Below are positions 31,003 through 39,783 of a stretch of 64,000 nt of DNA, one piece after another. Positions within the stretch are counted from its first letter, which is position 1, and each line of letters starts with the position of its first letter. The notes below the pieces were generated by a model, which worked only from the letters and a program-made list of their open reading frames with translations, had not been told where the DNA came from and made no database searches. The position numbers and the translations under genes were made by a program. This DNA comes from CAZPRY01 sp964589175. Its GTDB lineage: Bacteria; Fidelibacterota; UBA2242. The stretch lies in the NCBI GenBank assembly GCA_964589175.1, contig CAZPRY010000003.1:112817-176816 (forward strand). Reading direction: 5' to 3'.

Positions 31003-32057
31003 AGGAAGTCGTTGTAGCCATGAGCGGCGGAGTGGACAGCTCCGTGACCCTGCTCCGTCTGAAGGAATTGGGCTATGCCCCCGTCGGATTGACCCTTACG
31101 ATGTGGGATAAGTATCACAGCGAGCAGTATAAAGATGCGGTCCGACGTGCCCGCAGGGTCTGCGACAAAATCGGCATCCGGCATGTCAGCCTGGATGTTC
31201 GCGCGGCTTTTGAGGCTATCATAGTCGATCATTTTGTAGACGAATATTTAAAGGGCGTAACCCCGAATCCTTGCGTCGAGTGCAACCCAAAAGTCAAATG
31301 GAAAAGCATCATCGATTTTGCCGATCAAAACGGAATCGGGCAAGTCGCTACGGGACATTACGCACGGGTGGAAGTTAATTCGGACAGCCGGCGCTTTGAA
31401 ATTCTCAAAGGACTCGATCCGCGCAAGAATCAGTCCTATGTCTTATGGCAACTGTCGCAGGAATATCTGGCCCGCACGATCCTGCCGCTGGGTATGCTGC
31501 ACAAAACCGAGGTTTATCAAATTGCGGAGAAGTACAGCTTCCGGGATGAGAACCAGTCGGAAAGTCAGGATGTCTGTTTTATCCCGCACAACAGTTACCG
31601 CGACTTTCTGGAGAAGCACGTTCCCGAAAGACTGAAGGCCATACCGAAAGGCGAGTTGGTTGACGAGGCCGGTAAAGTGCTGGGCCAGCACAATGGATTC
31701 TACAATTTTACGATCGGGCAACGCAAGGGCTTTCGGATGGGCTTCGGAGAGCGCCGCTATGTAAAGCAGATTGACGCCGGGCAGAATCGTGTGGTTATCG
31801 GCGACAATCCGGCGCTGTTTCGGTCGGAGATGATTATTCAGCGCGTGAACTGGGTCAGCCAGACGCCGCAGGACGAACTCGAAGGCAGCATGCAGATCCG
31901 CTATAACCATCCCGGAGTGGAGTGCCGCGTGACGCGCATTTCCGCGGAAAAGTACCGGGTAACCTTCGCCGAACCGCAGCGGGCCGTGACACCCGGCCAG
32001 TCGGCGGTCCTCTACCGCGGCGACAAGCTCCTTTTGGGTGGCATAATTTATCAGTAA
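30999..32057 (+). CDS. mnmA: tRNA-specific 2-thiouridylase MnmA, 352 aa
   Basis: It adds sulfur to U34 of tRNAs for Lys, Glu and Gln using ATP and a sulfur relay. The P-loop AMSGGVDSS starts at residue 7. The catalytic Cys pair is NPC92-VEC and DVC193. The C-terminal beta-barrel begins with NFTIGQRKG. The start is TTG at 30999, overlapping the NUDIX stop, with GCGGAGGCCCGAA just before it; homology begins exactly there. panB follows after 32 bp in the same direction. Confidence 0.95.
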   Translation: MKEVVVAMSGGVDSSVTLLRLKELGYAPVGLTLTMWDKYHSEQYKDAVRRARRVCDKIGIRHVSLDVRAAFEAIIVDHFVDEYLKGVTPNPCVECNPKVKWKSIIDFADQNGIGQVATGHYARVEVNSDSRRFEILKGLDPRKNQSYVLWQLSQEYLARTILPLGMLHKTEVYQIAEKYSFRDENQSESQDVCFIPHNSYRDFLEKHVPERLKAIPKGELVDEAGKVLGQHNGFYNFTIGQRKGFRMGFGERRYVKQIDAGQNRVVIGDNPALFRSEMIIQRVNWVSQTPQDELEGSMQIRYNHPGVECRVTRISAEKYRVTFAEPQRAVTPGQSAVLYRGDKLLLGGIIYQ

Positions 32058-32089
32058 ATTTTACCGCATAGCTAACAGCGAGGATTTTC

Positions 32090-32890
32090 ATGAAGAAGAA
32101 AGTCAGAGTATCGATCATTATCCGGATGAAAGCGGAAGGACGCAAGATTTGCGCCCTGACCGCGTATGACTATACCTTTGCTTATCTCATGGATGAAAGC
32201 GATCTCGACATCATCCTGGTCGGTGACTCGTGCGGTAATGTCTGCGCCGGGTACGATACGACTCTGCCGGTGACGGTGGAGGAGATGCTCTACCATGTGA
32301 AAGCGGTGAGCCGTGGCGTAAAACGCGCCCTGGTCGTGGCCGATATGCCCTTCATGTCTTACCAGGAAAATATGGATACAGCCCTGCACAACGCCGGTCG
32401 TTTTCTCAAAGAGGGCGGCGCGGAGGCCGTGAAACTGGAGGGCGGCGAATATATTTGCCCAACGATCAAGAGACTGGTTGAGGTGGGAATTCCGGTTATG
32501 GGCCATCTTGGCTTCACGCCCCAGAGTGTGCATGAATTCGGCGGCTACGGCGTGCGTGGCGCCGAGGAGCAGGAAGCCCGCAAAATGCTCAGCGACGCCG
32601 AAGCGCTTGAAGAGGCCGGCGCGTTCTCGATCGTGCTGGAGAAAGTGCCGGCCCTGCTGGCGAAGGAGATCAGCGAGAAGATCTCGATTCCAACCATCGG
32701 AATCGGCGCCGGAGTTCATTGCGACGGGCAAATCCTGGTTTCCTACGATATGCTGGGTTTGTACGATAAACTCAACCTGAAGTTTGCACGGCGCTATGCC
32801 ATGCTCGGAGACGCAACCCGCAAAGGCGTCAGCGATTACTGCCGCGATGTACGTGCGGGCACTTTCCCGTCCGAAGAAGAAAGTTATTAA
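32090..32890 (+). CDS. panB: 3-methyl-2-oxobutanoate hydroxymethyltransferase, 266 aa
   Basis: It makes ketopantoate from alpha-ketoisovalerate and methylene-tetrahydrofolate, the first committed step to pantothenate. Signature stretches are ICALTAYDYTFA, DIILVGDSCGNVCAGYDTTL, VKLEGGE and PVMGHLGFTPQSVHEFGGY then GVRG. The metal ligands Asp (GDS), Asp (DMPF) and Glu (KLEGGE) and the catalytic Glu in VLEKVPALLA are present. The conserved G-H-x-G-L is here G-H-L-G-F. panC follows 35 bp downstream. Confidence 0.95.
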   Translation: MKKKVRVSIIIRMKAEGRKICALTAYDYTFAYLMDESDLDIILVGDSCGNVCAGYDTTLPVTVEEMLYHVKAVSRGVKRALVVADMPFMSYQENMDTALHNAGRFLKEGGAEAVKLEGGEYICPTIKRLVEVGIPVMGHLGFTPQSVHEFGGYGVRGAEEQEARKMLSDAEALEEAGAFSIVLEKVPALLAKEISEKISIPTIGIGAGVHCDGQILVSYDMLGLYDKLNLKFARRYAMLGDATRKGVSDYCRDVRAGTFPSEEESY

Positions 32891-32925
32891 TAGGTTTCCG
32901 ACCATCAAGAGGAGCAGGGCAAGTA

Positions 32926-33798
32926 TTGAAGGTGATTGAACAAATTGAAGCGCTGCGGAAAGAACTAGATCGGGCCCGAAAAGCCGGGCAGAAAATTGGC
33001 CTCGTGCCGACCATGGGCTATTTGCACGAAGGGCATCTGTCGCTGATCGATATCGCCCGCCAAAAAAGTGATGTCGTCGTGATGAGCCTTTTTGTGAATC
33101 CAACCCAATTCGGCCCGAATGAAGACCTGAACAATTACCCGCGCGATTTTGCCAGTGATGAACGCCTGGCGCGCGAGCGCGGAACGGACATTATTTTTTA
33201 TCCCGCTGTTGAGGAGATGTACCCGTCGAAACAATATACCTACGTTATTACCGAGGAATTGTCCGGAATCCTGTGCGGCGCCTATCGCTCAACCCATTTC
33301 CGTGGTGTGACGACCGTGGTGGCCAAACTCTTCAATATCATTCAGCCGGATCTGGCAGTCTTCGGACAGAAGGATCACCAGCAGGCGATACTCCTCAGGA
33401 AGATGGTTGCCGACCTGAATTTCCCGATCGAGATTATTATGGCACGGATCGTGCGCGAACCGAGCGGGCTGGCGATGAGTTCCCGCAATGTTTATCTCAA
33501 TCCCGCTGAACGCCGGCAGGCTCCGGTGATTTATGCCGCTTTGCAGAAAGCGCGGATCGCAGTGCAGAAGGGTGAAACAAATGCGATGAAAATCAAAGCC
33601 CTGATCCGGGAAGAAATCGCCCGATCATCGCTGGCGGAAATCCAGTACGTCGAGGTCGTGAATAATTGCGATCTCGCTTCGATGACCACGATTGAACCGG
33701 GAACTTTTGCGGCAGTGGCTGTGTATTATGGAAGGACGCGGCTGATTGACAATATTTACCTGATGGATGAAAAACCGTGTGGTTTGGACCCAGTTTAG
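32926..33798 (+). CDS. panC: Pantothenate synthetase, 290 aa
   Basis: It joins pantoate and beta-alanine with ATP. The start is TTG (32926), with GAGGAGCAGGGC upstream; homology begins there with KVIEQIEALRKEL. The HIGH-type motif lies in LVPTMGYLHEGHLSLI. VFVNPTQFGPNEDL-like sequence (here LFVNPTQFGPNEDL) is present. FGQKDHQQAILLR and the KMSKS-like SGLAMSSRN also match. A consensus promoter for the next gene begins three bases after this stop. Confidence 0.95.
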   Translation: MKVIEQIEALRKELDRARKAGQKIGLVPTMGYLHEGHLSLIDIARQKSDVVVMSLFVNPTQFGPNEDLNNYPRDFASDERLARERGTDIIFYPAVEEMYPSKQYTYVITEELSGILCGAYRSTHFRGVTTVVAKLFNIIQPDLAVFGQKDHQQAILLRKMVADLNFPIEIIMARIVREPSGLAMSSRNVYLNPAERRQAPVIYAALQKARIAVQKGETNAMKIKALIREEIARSSLAEIQYVEVVNNCDLASMTTIEPGTFAAVAVYYGRTRLIDNIYLMDEKPCGLDPV

Positions 33799-33800
33799 GC

Positions 33801-33829
33801 TTGACAAACTCATCCAAATCGAGTAATAT
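33801..33829 (+). promoter_or_regulatory. Consensus sigma-70 promoter
   Basis: TTGACA (33801-33806), exactly 17 bp, TAATAT (33824-33829). It lies just after panC and drives the gene starting at 33861. The same -35, spacing and -10 occur at 15398-15426. Confidence 0.78.
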
Positions 33830-33860
33830 GAAACGTGAATTAATAGCAGTTGAGGTCAGG

Positions 33861-34352
33861 ATGATGAAAAAGCTTATTCAAATCGCCTGTATCGTAATAC
33901 TTCTTGCACCACTGAGTTTCACGGAAGCTCAGTTGAAGAGCCAGGCCCGGCCACCTGTTTCCGTAGAGGACGGTATCCGGATTCCCGGAGTGGGCTCCAC
34001 GTCGCTGGGGCTCAGCTGGCTAAATTCAGACCGCTTCTCAATGAACCAATCATATTCATTGTCGTACAGTACGTTTGGCAGTCAGTCGGCTTCCATGGGA
34101 ATGTATCAAAACAATATGTCCTATATTTTCTCGGATAAATTGGTCCTGAACGGTCGTTTCGGCTTCATGCACGATCCCCTGAAATTGGGGAACAATACCG
34201 GAACGGTGAATCCGCTCGACAACCTGATTTACGGGGCCGACCTGACCTACAAACCGACCGAGAATGTATTGCTGAATATTCGCTTCGATAAAGTACCGTC
34301 GCTCTACCGATACGGATACTATCCCTATCGTAGCGCCTTATCCTATTATTAG
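33861..34352 (+). CDS. Secreted, probably outer-membrane, hypothetical protein, 163 aa
   Basis: The ATG at 33861 follows GTTGAGGTCAGG; a second ATG follows directly. The signal peptide covers about residues 1-24. The mature part is rich in Ser, Tyr, Gly and Asn with alternating hydrophobic residues (SLSYSTFGSQSASMGMYQNN, then LVLNGRFGFMHD). This is the texture of short outer-membrane beta-strands. It ends YYPYRSALSYY. I recognise no family. It sits between panC and a LytR_C gene, but has its own promoter. Confidence 0.75.
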   Translation: MMKKLIQIACIVILLAPLSFTEAQLKSQARPPVSVEDGIRIPGVGSTSLGLSWLNSDRFSMNQSYSLSYSTFGSQSASMGMYQNNMSYIFSDKLVLNGRFGFMHDPLKLGNNTGTVNPLDNLIYGADLTYKPTENVLLNIRFDKVPSLYRYGYYPYRSALSYY

Positions 34353-34362
34353 AAAGAAGAGC

Positions 34363-34905
34363 TTGCCGAACAGTCCCAGGACCAGACCGCCGATCCCCAA
34401 GAATCGTAAAACCAAACTTCCGAACCAGGATATGCAAAAATGGCTTTTGAATGTAGCCATCTTCTGCCTTTCAGTCGTCATTGTCGGATTCATCTTCTCG
34501 ATGGGAGGACGCTTTCTGGATAATACGGATAAGATCCAGCTTTCGCAGAGCATGGATGCGCCCCCACCCGAACCGGAATTTTCCTATATCGTGGTAGAGG
34601 TACTGAACGGCTGCGGCACTTCCGGAGTCGCCCAGAAATTCACCAATTACCTGCGCCAGGCCGGCATCGATGTAATCTATACCGGCAACGCCGACCGTAT
34701 GGATTATGCTCTGACTCATGTCGTCCAGAGAGCCGAGGCGACGGAAAAGACGCAGGAAATACTGACGATACTGGAACTCGACGCTTCACGCATCGTTCTG
34801 GAGACCAATGCGAGCCGACACGTCGATCTTTCAATAATTCTGGGCAAAGACTTTCAAACCCTGCCGGTCTATTCTAAAGTTCTTGAAATCCGCGAACAAC
34901 TGTAA
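34363..34905 (+). CDS. LytR C-terminal-domain protein, 180 aa
   Basis: It starts at TTG (34363) after AGAAAGAAGAGC; an internal ATG at 34432 is the alternative. A short basic/Pro-rich cytoplasmic tail is followed by one membrane helix (about residues 28-47). An extracytoplasmic LytR_C domain then begins VVEVLNGCGTSGVAQKFTNY. It ends with the typical DLSIILGKDF. The LytR_C domain is found at the end of LytR-CpsA-Psr proteins and alone; its function is not settled. Genes of this type are commonly next to rsfS, as here. Only the domain identity is secure. Confidence 0.82.
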   Translation: MPNSPRTRPPIPKNRKTKLPNQDMQKWLLNVAIFCLSVVIVGFIFSMGGRFLDNTDKIQLSQSMDAPPPEPEFSYIVVEVLNGCGTSGVAQKFTNYLRQAGIDVIYTGNADRMDYALTHVVQRAEATEKTQEILTILELDASRIVLETNASRHVDLSIILGKDFQTLPVYSKVLEIREQL

Positions 34906-34942
34906 TATCCTGGCCAATGTTTAGCCTATAGATGTCACTATT

Positions 34943-35314
34943 ATGAATTCTTACGAAATTGCAAAAAAAGCTGCGCTGGGCGCACTCAATAAAAAAGCCA
35001 CCGACGTGCTGATCATGGACCTTAAAAAAGTCAGCACGATGACGGATTATTTTGTCATATGCAGCGGCGATGTCGATGTGCAAGTCAAGGCGATAGCGGA
35101 CGAGATTCGCCGCGAACTCAAGAAGGACGTTCGCCCCTGGCACGTGGAAGGCTACCAGAATCTGACCTGGGTGCTGATGGATTATGTCGACGTGGTCGTG
35201 CATGTTTTCCAAAAAGAAATCCGCGATTATTATAACCTTGAGAAGCTCTGGGGTGACGCGCCCGTGGAGAGAATCACGGACGAGGCCGGGGAATCGATCC
35301 CGGCGACGAAATAG
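34943..35314 (+). CDS. rsfS: Ribosomal silencing factor RsfS, 123 aa
   Basis: It binds ribosomal protein uL14 and blocks subunit joining when nutrients are short. The signature runs from DVLIMDLKKVSTMTDYFVIC to SGDVDVQVKAIADEI, followed by the acidic patch WVLMDYVDVVVHVFQKEIRD then YYNLEKLWGDAP. Length is normal for the family. The start is preceded by a poor ribosome-binding site. It lies 37 bp after the LytR_C gene. Confidence 0.95.
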   Translation: MNSYEIAKKAALGALNKKATDVLIMDLKKVSTMTDYFVICSGDVDVQVKAIADEIRRELKKDVRPWHVEGYQNLTWVLMDYVDVVVHVFQKEIRDYYNLEKLWGDAPVERITDEAGESIPATK

Positions 35315-35436
35315 CTGCTGCTTATCTTCTTCATTCAATCCCCTGAAAATTCTGAACTTATTCGGTTCCTGTGTCAAGCGATTCAGGATATGACTATGAA
35401 TCGGATAGAAGATCTTCGATGAATCGCTTCATGCAA

Positions 35437-35504
35437 GGACCTGGACACAGGTCCGGAAGATGCTCCGGCATTTCTCGCGCGGTTCCGTTCTTGTGAGAAT
35501 GCCG
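35437..35504 (+). promoter_or_regulatory. Structured leader before argS
   Basis: Two hairpins lie in the 230-bp rsfS-argS spacer: GGACCTG-GACA-CAGGTCC (35437-35454, perfect 7 bp) and CGGCATTTCTC paired with GAGAATGCCG (35466-35476/35495-35504, one bulge). There is no U-run, so simple attenuation is not obvious. A role in argS expression is inference. Confidence 0.45.
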
Positions 35505-35544
35505 TCGGGCGCGTAAATTAGGGCGATTTTAGAAAGAGAGGGTC

Positions 35545-37179
35545 ATGGTCGCCAAAATACAGAAGACGCTACAGGAAGCGCTCCAAAAATTGGATATCGT
35601 TGTTCCCGAAAATATCAATGTGGAGCGTTCACGCCGATCGGAACACGGTCACTTTTCCACGAACATCGCCATGTTGCTGGCCAAGGAATTACGCCGACCG
35701 CCGATGAAGATCGCGCAGGAGATCGTAGAAGCCGTGACCGACCTTCCGCCGGGAGTCGCAAAGATCGATTTTATTGCACCGGGCTTTATCAATTTCACAC
35801 TCTCGTACAAATCCCTGCAAAGCGTCGTGACCGAGATTTTGGAGAAGGGCAGAGACTTCGGCCGGTCGTCAGTCGGCAAGGGTGTTAAGGCGCAGGTGGA
35901 ATTCGTCAGCGCCAACCCGACCGGGCCGCTGACCGTCGGACATGGCCGGCAGGCGGTGCTCGGCGACTGCATTGCGCGCATCCTGGAATGGAACGGCTAC
36001 GACGTCGACCGCGAGTATTATTATAACGATGCCGGCCGGCAGATGCGGATTCTCGGGCACTCGACCTATGTGCGCTATCGCCAGCTGCTGGGCTCAACCG
36101 AGGAACTTCCCGAAGACCACTACCAGGGTGAATACATCGTCGACATCGCCCGCGAGATCATGAATCAACATGGCGACAAATTCAAAGACGACCCCGAGAA
36201 CGTGATTTTCCAGAAGTCGGCCGAAAAGGCGGTCTTCAAAGATATCGAGAAGACCCTGGATGAACTGGATATCAAATTCGATTCCTTCTACAACGAGAAA
36301 AGCCTTTACGAGGACGGCCATATCGATGATGTCTTGCGGCGTCTCGCGGAGAAAGACGCCACTTACGAAAAGGACGGCGCCATCTGGTTTCGGGCCGGTA
36401 ACTATGGCGCCGCGGACGACCGCGTTTTATGGAAAAGTGTCGTCGACGAGGCCACCTACCGCCTGCCCGATATTGCCTATCACGAAACCAAGATCCAGCG
36501 CGGATATGAATTCGTGGTCGATATTTTCGGCGCCGATCATCACGCGACCTACCCGGATGTAATGGCCGGACTGAAGGCCTTGGGCCACGACACGGACAAG
36601 ATCAAGGTGCTGATCCACCAGTTTGTCACGCTGACCCGCGGCGGCGAGAAGGTTAAGATGTCCACGCGCAAAGCCACTTACGTCACGCTCAGCGAACTGA
36701 CCGAAGAGGTCGGCAAGGATGTCGTACGTTTCTTCTTCATCATGCGCGGAGCGAAGAGCCATCTGAATTTCGATCTGGAACTGGCCAAGACCGAGGGTGA
36801 GGAGAATCCGGTGTTCTACCTGCAATATGCCCATGCCCGCATCGCCAGCATTTTACGCAATGCCGTTCACAAGAAAATTGCTCTGGATGAATCCTGCAAT
36901 CTGGATTTGCTGAATGAAGATGAGACGATCAGTTTGCTGGAAACAATGGGTGAATTCAGCGATATCGTGCAGCTTTGCCTGAACTCTCTGGAACCGCATC
37001 ACATCACGGTTTATTTGCACAAGCTGGCTGCGGCTTTTCATAAATTCTACACCGTGCAGCGTGTTATTTCCGAAGATGCTGCGCTGACGCGCGTTCGCCT
37101 GACACTGGTGCGGGCTGTCAAGACTGTGCTGGCCAATGGCCTGTCTCTGATAGGCGTTTCGGCGCCGGAGAAGATGTAG
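35545..37179 (+). CDS. argS: Arginyl-tRNA synthetase, 544 aa
   Basis: A class I synthetase charging tRNA-Arg. The start follows AGAAAGAGAGGGTC. The N-terminal Arg-tRNA-synthetase domain (about residues 1-85) precedes the Rossmann fold with VSANPTGPLTVGHGRQAVLG, where the HIGH motif reads TVGHG. The KMSKS loop is replaced by KMSTRKATYV. The C-terminal DALR anticodon-binding domain starts near residue 420 with FYLQYAHARIASILRNA. It is somewhat short but complete. It ends 10 bp before a convergent gene with no hairpin between them. Confidence 0.95.
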   Translation: MVAKIQKTLQEALQKLDIVVPENINVERSRRSEHGHFSTNIAMLLAKELRRPPMKIAQEIVEAVTDLPPGVAKIDFIAPGFINFTLSYKSLQSVVTEILEKGRDFGRSSVGKGVKAQVEFVSANPTGPLTVGHGRQAVLGDCIARILEWNGYDVDREYYYNDAGRQMRILGHSTYVRYRQLLGSTEELPEDHYQGEYIVDIAREIMNQHGDKFKDDPENVIFQKSAEKAVFKDIEKTLDELDIKFDSFYNEKSLYEDGHIDDVLRRLAEKDATYEKDGAIWFRAGNYGAADDRVLWKSVVDEATYRLPDIAYHETKIQRGYEFVVDIFGADHHATYPDVMAGLKALGHDTDKIKVLIHQFVTLTRGGEKVKMSTRKATYVTLSELTEEVGKDVVRFFFIMRGAKSHLNFDLELAKTEGEENPVFYLQYAHARIASILRNAVHKKIALDESCNLDLLNEDETISLLETMGEFSDIVQLCLNSLEPHHITVYLHKLAAAFHKFYTVQRVISEDAALTRVRLTLVRAVKTVLANGLSLIGVSAPEKM

Positions 37180-37189
37180 CCGCAAAAGC

Positions 37190-39574
37190 TTAATCGGTTA
37201 AATCGATCTTGGCGAGTGTGGCATCTTGTACTTCAACGGAATATCCCTTGCTTCCGGTATTTGGATGGGAAACGGAGAACGAATAGTATCCGGCTTCTAA
37301 TAGTTCGAAACGGCACTTCCCGTCTTTATCCGTAAATAATTTCAAACTGCTCTGCAAGATGATTTCGACTCCGGGGAGCGGTTTTCCATTGCGGGCGACT
37401 TCGATCTGCAGCGAGGATTGCGGCAGCTGCCCCTTGCCCAGTTCCAGGGCGAAAGCATTGTAGATTGCATAAGCGATATTCTGCAAAATGGCCGGGTCAT
37501 TGACCAACTCGTTGGCCCGGGCCTGGTTCTGCAGATTGAGACCGATGGAGATTGCGGAGCGATTGGTGGCCCGGATTTCGTGCTCCGTGGAGGCGCTAAT
37601 GCGTGCCTGGCCGGACCCGATCGCAGGAATGAGATTGGTGCAGGTATTCTCCAGAATCCGCTTACCGCCCTCGCTGCCGGGATAGTAGGCACCCACGAAA
37701 GACGGCCGGTTATCTTCCGGCTTATTGACCTCCAGACGGACGTAGTAGCCTCCGTCGGGCAACTGGTTGCTGGCGGTGACGCGCTCCTCCGGGCTGAGAG
37801 TAAATTGACCGTCGTGCAGCAGGAACACCTGTGCGCCGGCACGTATGAAAAATTCCGATAAAATTTTTGCCAGTTTGACGTTGATGTCGGCAGCGTAGGA
37901 TTTTCCGGAAATCAGCGAACCCTTTTCTGCTCCGCCGAAACGCGGATCGAGCACCAGCACAAAATTGTGCAGGACCGCCCCCATCATTTCATTCAGATAA
38001 ACATTCTCGATGCGTGCCTGTCCGTCGCGAAGGCTGCCGGCCAGGTGACCCGGCCAATAACCATCCTTCCGGAAAGTGATTTCATAGCCGCCGGCGGGAA
38101 TAGCCGGGAAGAAAAACCAGCCGTTCCGGTTGCTGCGGCCGGGCGTATCGGAGGGAGTGAGGAGCGCATCCACATCCGCAAGGGGCAGGGAATCCCTGGC
38201 GGAGAGGCAGCGGCCCTCCCATAATGTGATGCCACGATCGCGAAAGACGATCGGAATGAGGGCGGCGGCGTTGCCGGAACGCAGGACGACATGCGCGGTA
38301 TCGGGTCGATTCTCAGACTGCAGGTAGAAGGTGCAGGAGCCGTCGAAAGTGGGAAGAACCTGATCGGGAATTTGGCCGTAATCGGTCGTGATACTGACAC
38401 TGTCCCCATCTGCAATCGGCAGGCGGTCGTCATCCAGCCCCGCGGCGGTAATGGCCACGATGCTCCGCCCGTCCGCCGGGGCGACCGGGTGCGAAGCCCG
38501 GGCGATGATTTGCGCGGCCGGGGGAGCTACCCGGAACCGGGCCGGGCGCGGAATGTTGTGGTTTCCGTAGTAATTCTGCATTTCGAGGGTGAGCGCATGC
38601 CAGCCGTTGGAGAGCGGGTCCGGCGGCCGGCAGAGGATCAGGTTATTGTCTTTCACGAATTCATGACCGGTCAGTTTGTCATCCAGGAACAGGTGGATCG
38701 AGCGGCTGAAAACCTGTTCCCGTTCCAGCATCCAGGAGCCTTTGCGTTCATGCAGGCCGTCCCGGACTTCCATCTGGATGAGGGGCTGTTTAGCATAGAT
38801 CGTCGTGTCCGGTTTGGGGGAGATGAGCCGGCTGCGCGGAATTCCGGCCGCCGCCCATTGGCAGATGGCGATAAAATGCGACCAGGCCTCCAATTCGTTG
38901 TATCTGGGATTGTCCAACAATTTCTCTTCATCGAAATTTGAAAAGAAGGAAGTCTCGATCAGTATTCCGGGAACTTTCAGGCGGCGCAGCACCCCAAAAC
39001 CTTCCGGGTACATCAGCTGATCCGAAAGCAGCCCGGCGGGTAAGTGTTGCGGGAGACGCAAGTACTCTGTTAAATTTTGCTGGACATAACGCGCCAGATC
39101 GAGACTCACCGGCGAAAGATCGGCATCACCGTGATACCAGGTAGAAGCGTAATTTGTCTCGGGACCGGATGTAGCGTTGTGGTGCAGTGAGATGAACATG
39201 TCCACGTTGTTCCGGTTGGCGATTGCGGCGCGATCCGCCAGATCGATAAAGTCATCTCCATAGCGGGTAAGAGTGACCTCTGCGCCGGCTTCTTCCAGCC
39301 AGGCTTTCAGGTAATAGGCGACACGCAGGTTCATTTCGGCTTCGCGTACGCCGTGCGGTCCGCGTTTGTACCCTTTGAGATGAGCATCACCGCCATGCCC
39401 CGGATCGAGACAAATCTTCAGACCCCGCACCCATAGTGCGTAGGGCGGCATCGCATACACGGGATGCGGAATGCGATACCAATTATTGGGCCCGCGCCGG
39501 CGGCCGTAAAAACCGCAGCCCTGCATGAGAATCATGAGCCATATCACGCTCTGGTAGATAATTTTTCGGGTCAT
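37190..39574 (-). CDS. N-acetylmuramoyl-L-alanine amidase lipoprotein with a second, degenerate amidase domain, 794 aa
   Basis: The lipobox ILMQGC places Cys20 at the anchor. The first Amidase_3 domain (about residues 52-245) has CLDPGHGG (His60), REAEMNL (Glu78), SLHHNA (His131) and GILIETSFFSN (Glu207). These are the zinc ligands and catalytic Glu that cleave the peptide from peptidoglycan. Beta-sandwich regions follow (about 250-530). Residues about 538-715 again look like Amidase_3, but the motif is LDPRFGG (Phe546 in place of the zinc His), and the other ligands are lost, so this copy is probably inactive. The protein ends with a carboxypeptidase-regulatory-like domain. Confidence 0.88.
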   Translation of the reverse strand: MTRKIIYQSVIWLMILMQGCGFYGRRRGPNNWYRIPHPVYAMPPYALWVRGLKICLDPGHGGDAHLKGYKRGPHGVREAEMNLRVAYYLKAWLEEAGAEVTLTRYGDDFIDLADRAAIANRNNVDMFISLHHNATSGPETNYASTWYHGDADLSPVSLDLARYVQQNLTEYLRLPQHLPAGLLSDQLMYPEGFGVLRRLKVPGILIETSFFSNFDEEKLLDNPRYNELEAWSHFIAICQWAAAGIPRSRLISPKPDTTIYAKQPLIQMEVRDGLHERKGSWMLEREQVFSRSIHLFLDDKLTGHEFVKDNNLILCRPPDPLSNGWHALTLEMQNYYGNHNIPRPARFRVAPPAAQIIARASHPVAPADGRSIVAITAAGLDDDRLPIADGDSVSITTDYGQIPDQVLPTFDGSCTFYLQSENRPDTAHVVLRSGNAAALIPIVFRDRGITLWEGRCLSARDSLPLADVDALLTPSDTPGRSNRNGWFFFPAIPAGGYEITFRKDGYWPGHLAGSLRDGQARIENVYLNEMMGAVLHNFVLVLDPRFGGAEKGSLISGKSYAADINVKLAKILSEFFIRAGAQVFLLHDGQFTLSPEERVTASNQLPDGGYYVRLEVNKPEDNRPSFVGAYYPGSEGGKRILENTCTNLIPAIGSGQARISASTEHEIRATNRSAISIGLNLQNQARANELVNDPAILQNIAYAIYNAFALELGKGQLPQSSLQIEVARNGKPLPGVEIILQSSLKLFTDKDGKCRFELLEAGYYSFSVSHPNTGSKGYSVEVQDATLAKIDLTD

Positions 39575-39783
39575 GACAACGGAATCTGTACTTTCGGCAT
39601 CATAGGCGTTTTAGAATAACGCGAAAAAACTAAGTTGCATTTCTCTAGGATACAAGATGATTCTGAGGAAGATACTAAACGAAACGAATGCGAAACGAAC
39701 GATCCAAAATCGTCAGGAGTGAAGAACAGTTTCGCTCGCGGAGCTGAGGAAGCGGTTGGAGAAACGAGAAAGGTTATAAAATT

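Noticed and set aside
32072..33103. A 343-codon minus-strand open frame across panB/panC
   Set aside because: It is antisense to two well-identified enzymes and has no motif or ribosome-binding site.
35315..35544. T-box riboswitch before argS
   Set aside because: I cannot find the conserved T-box sequence or a terminator/antiterminator pair. Only two simple hairpins are present.
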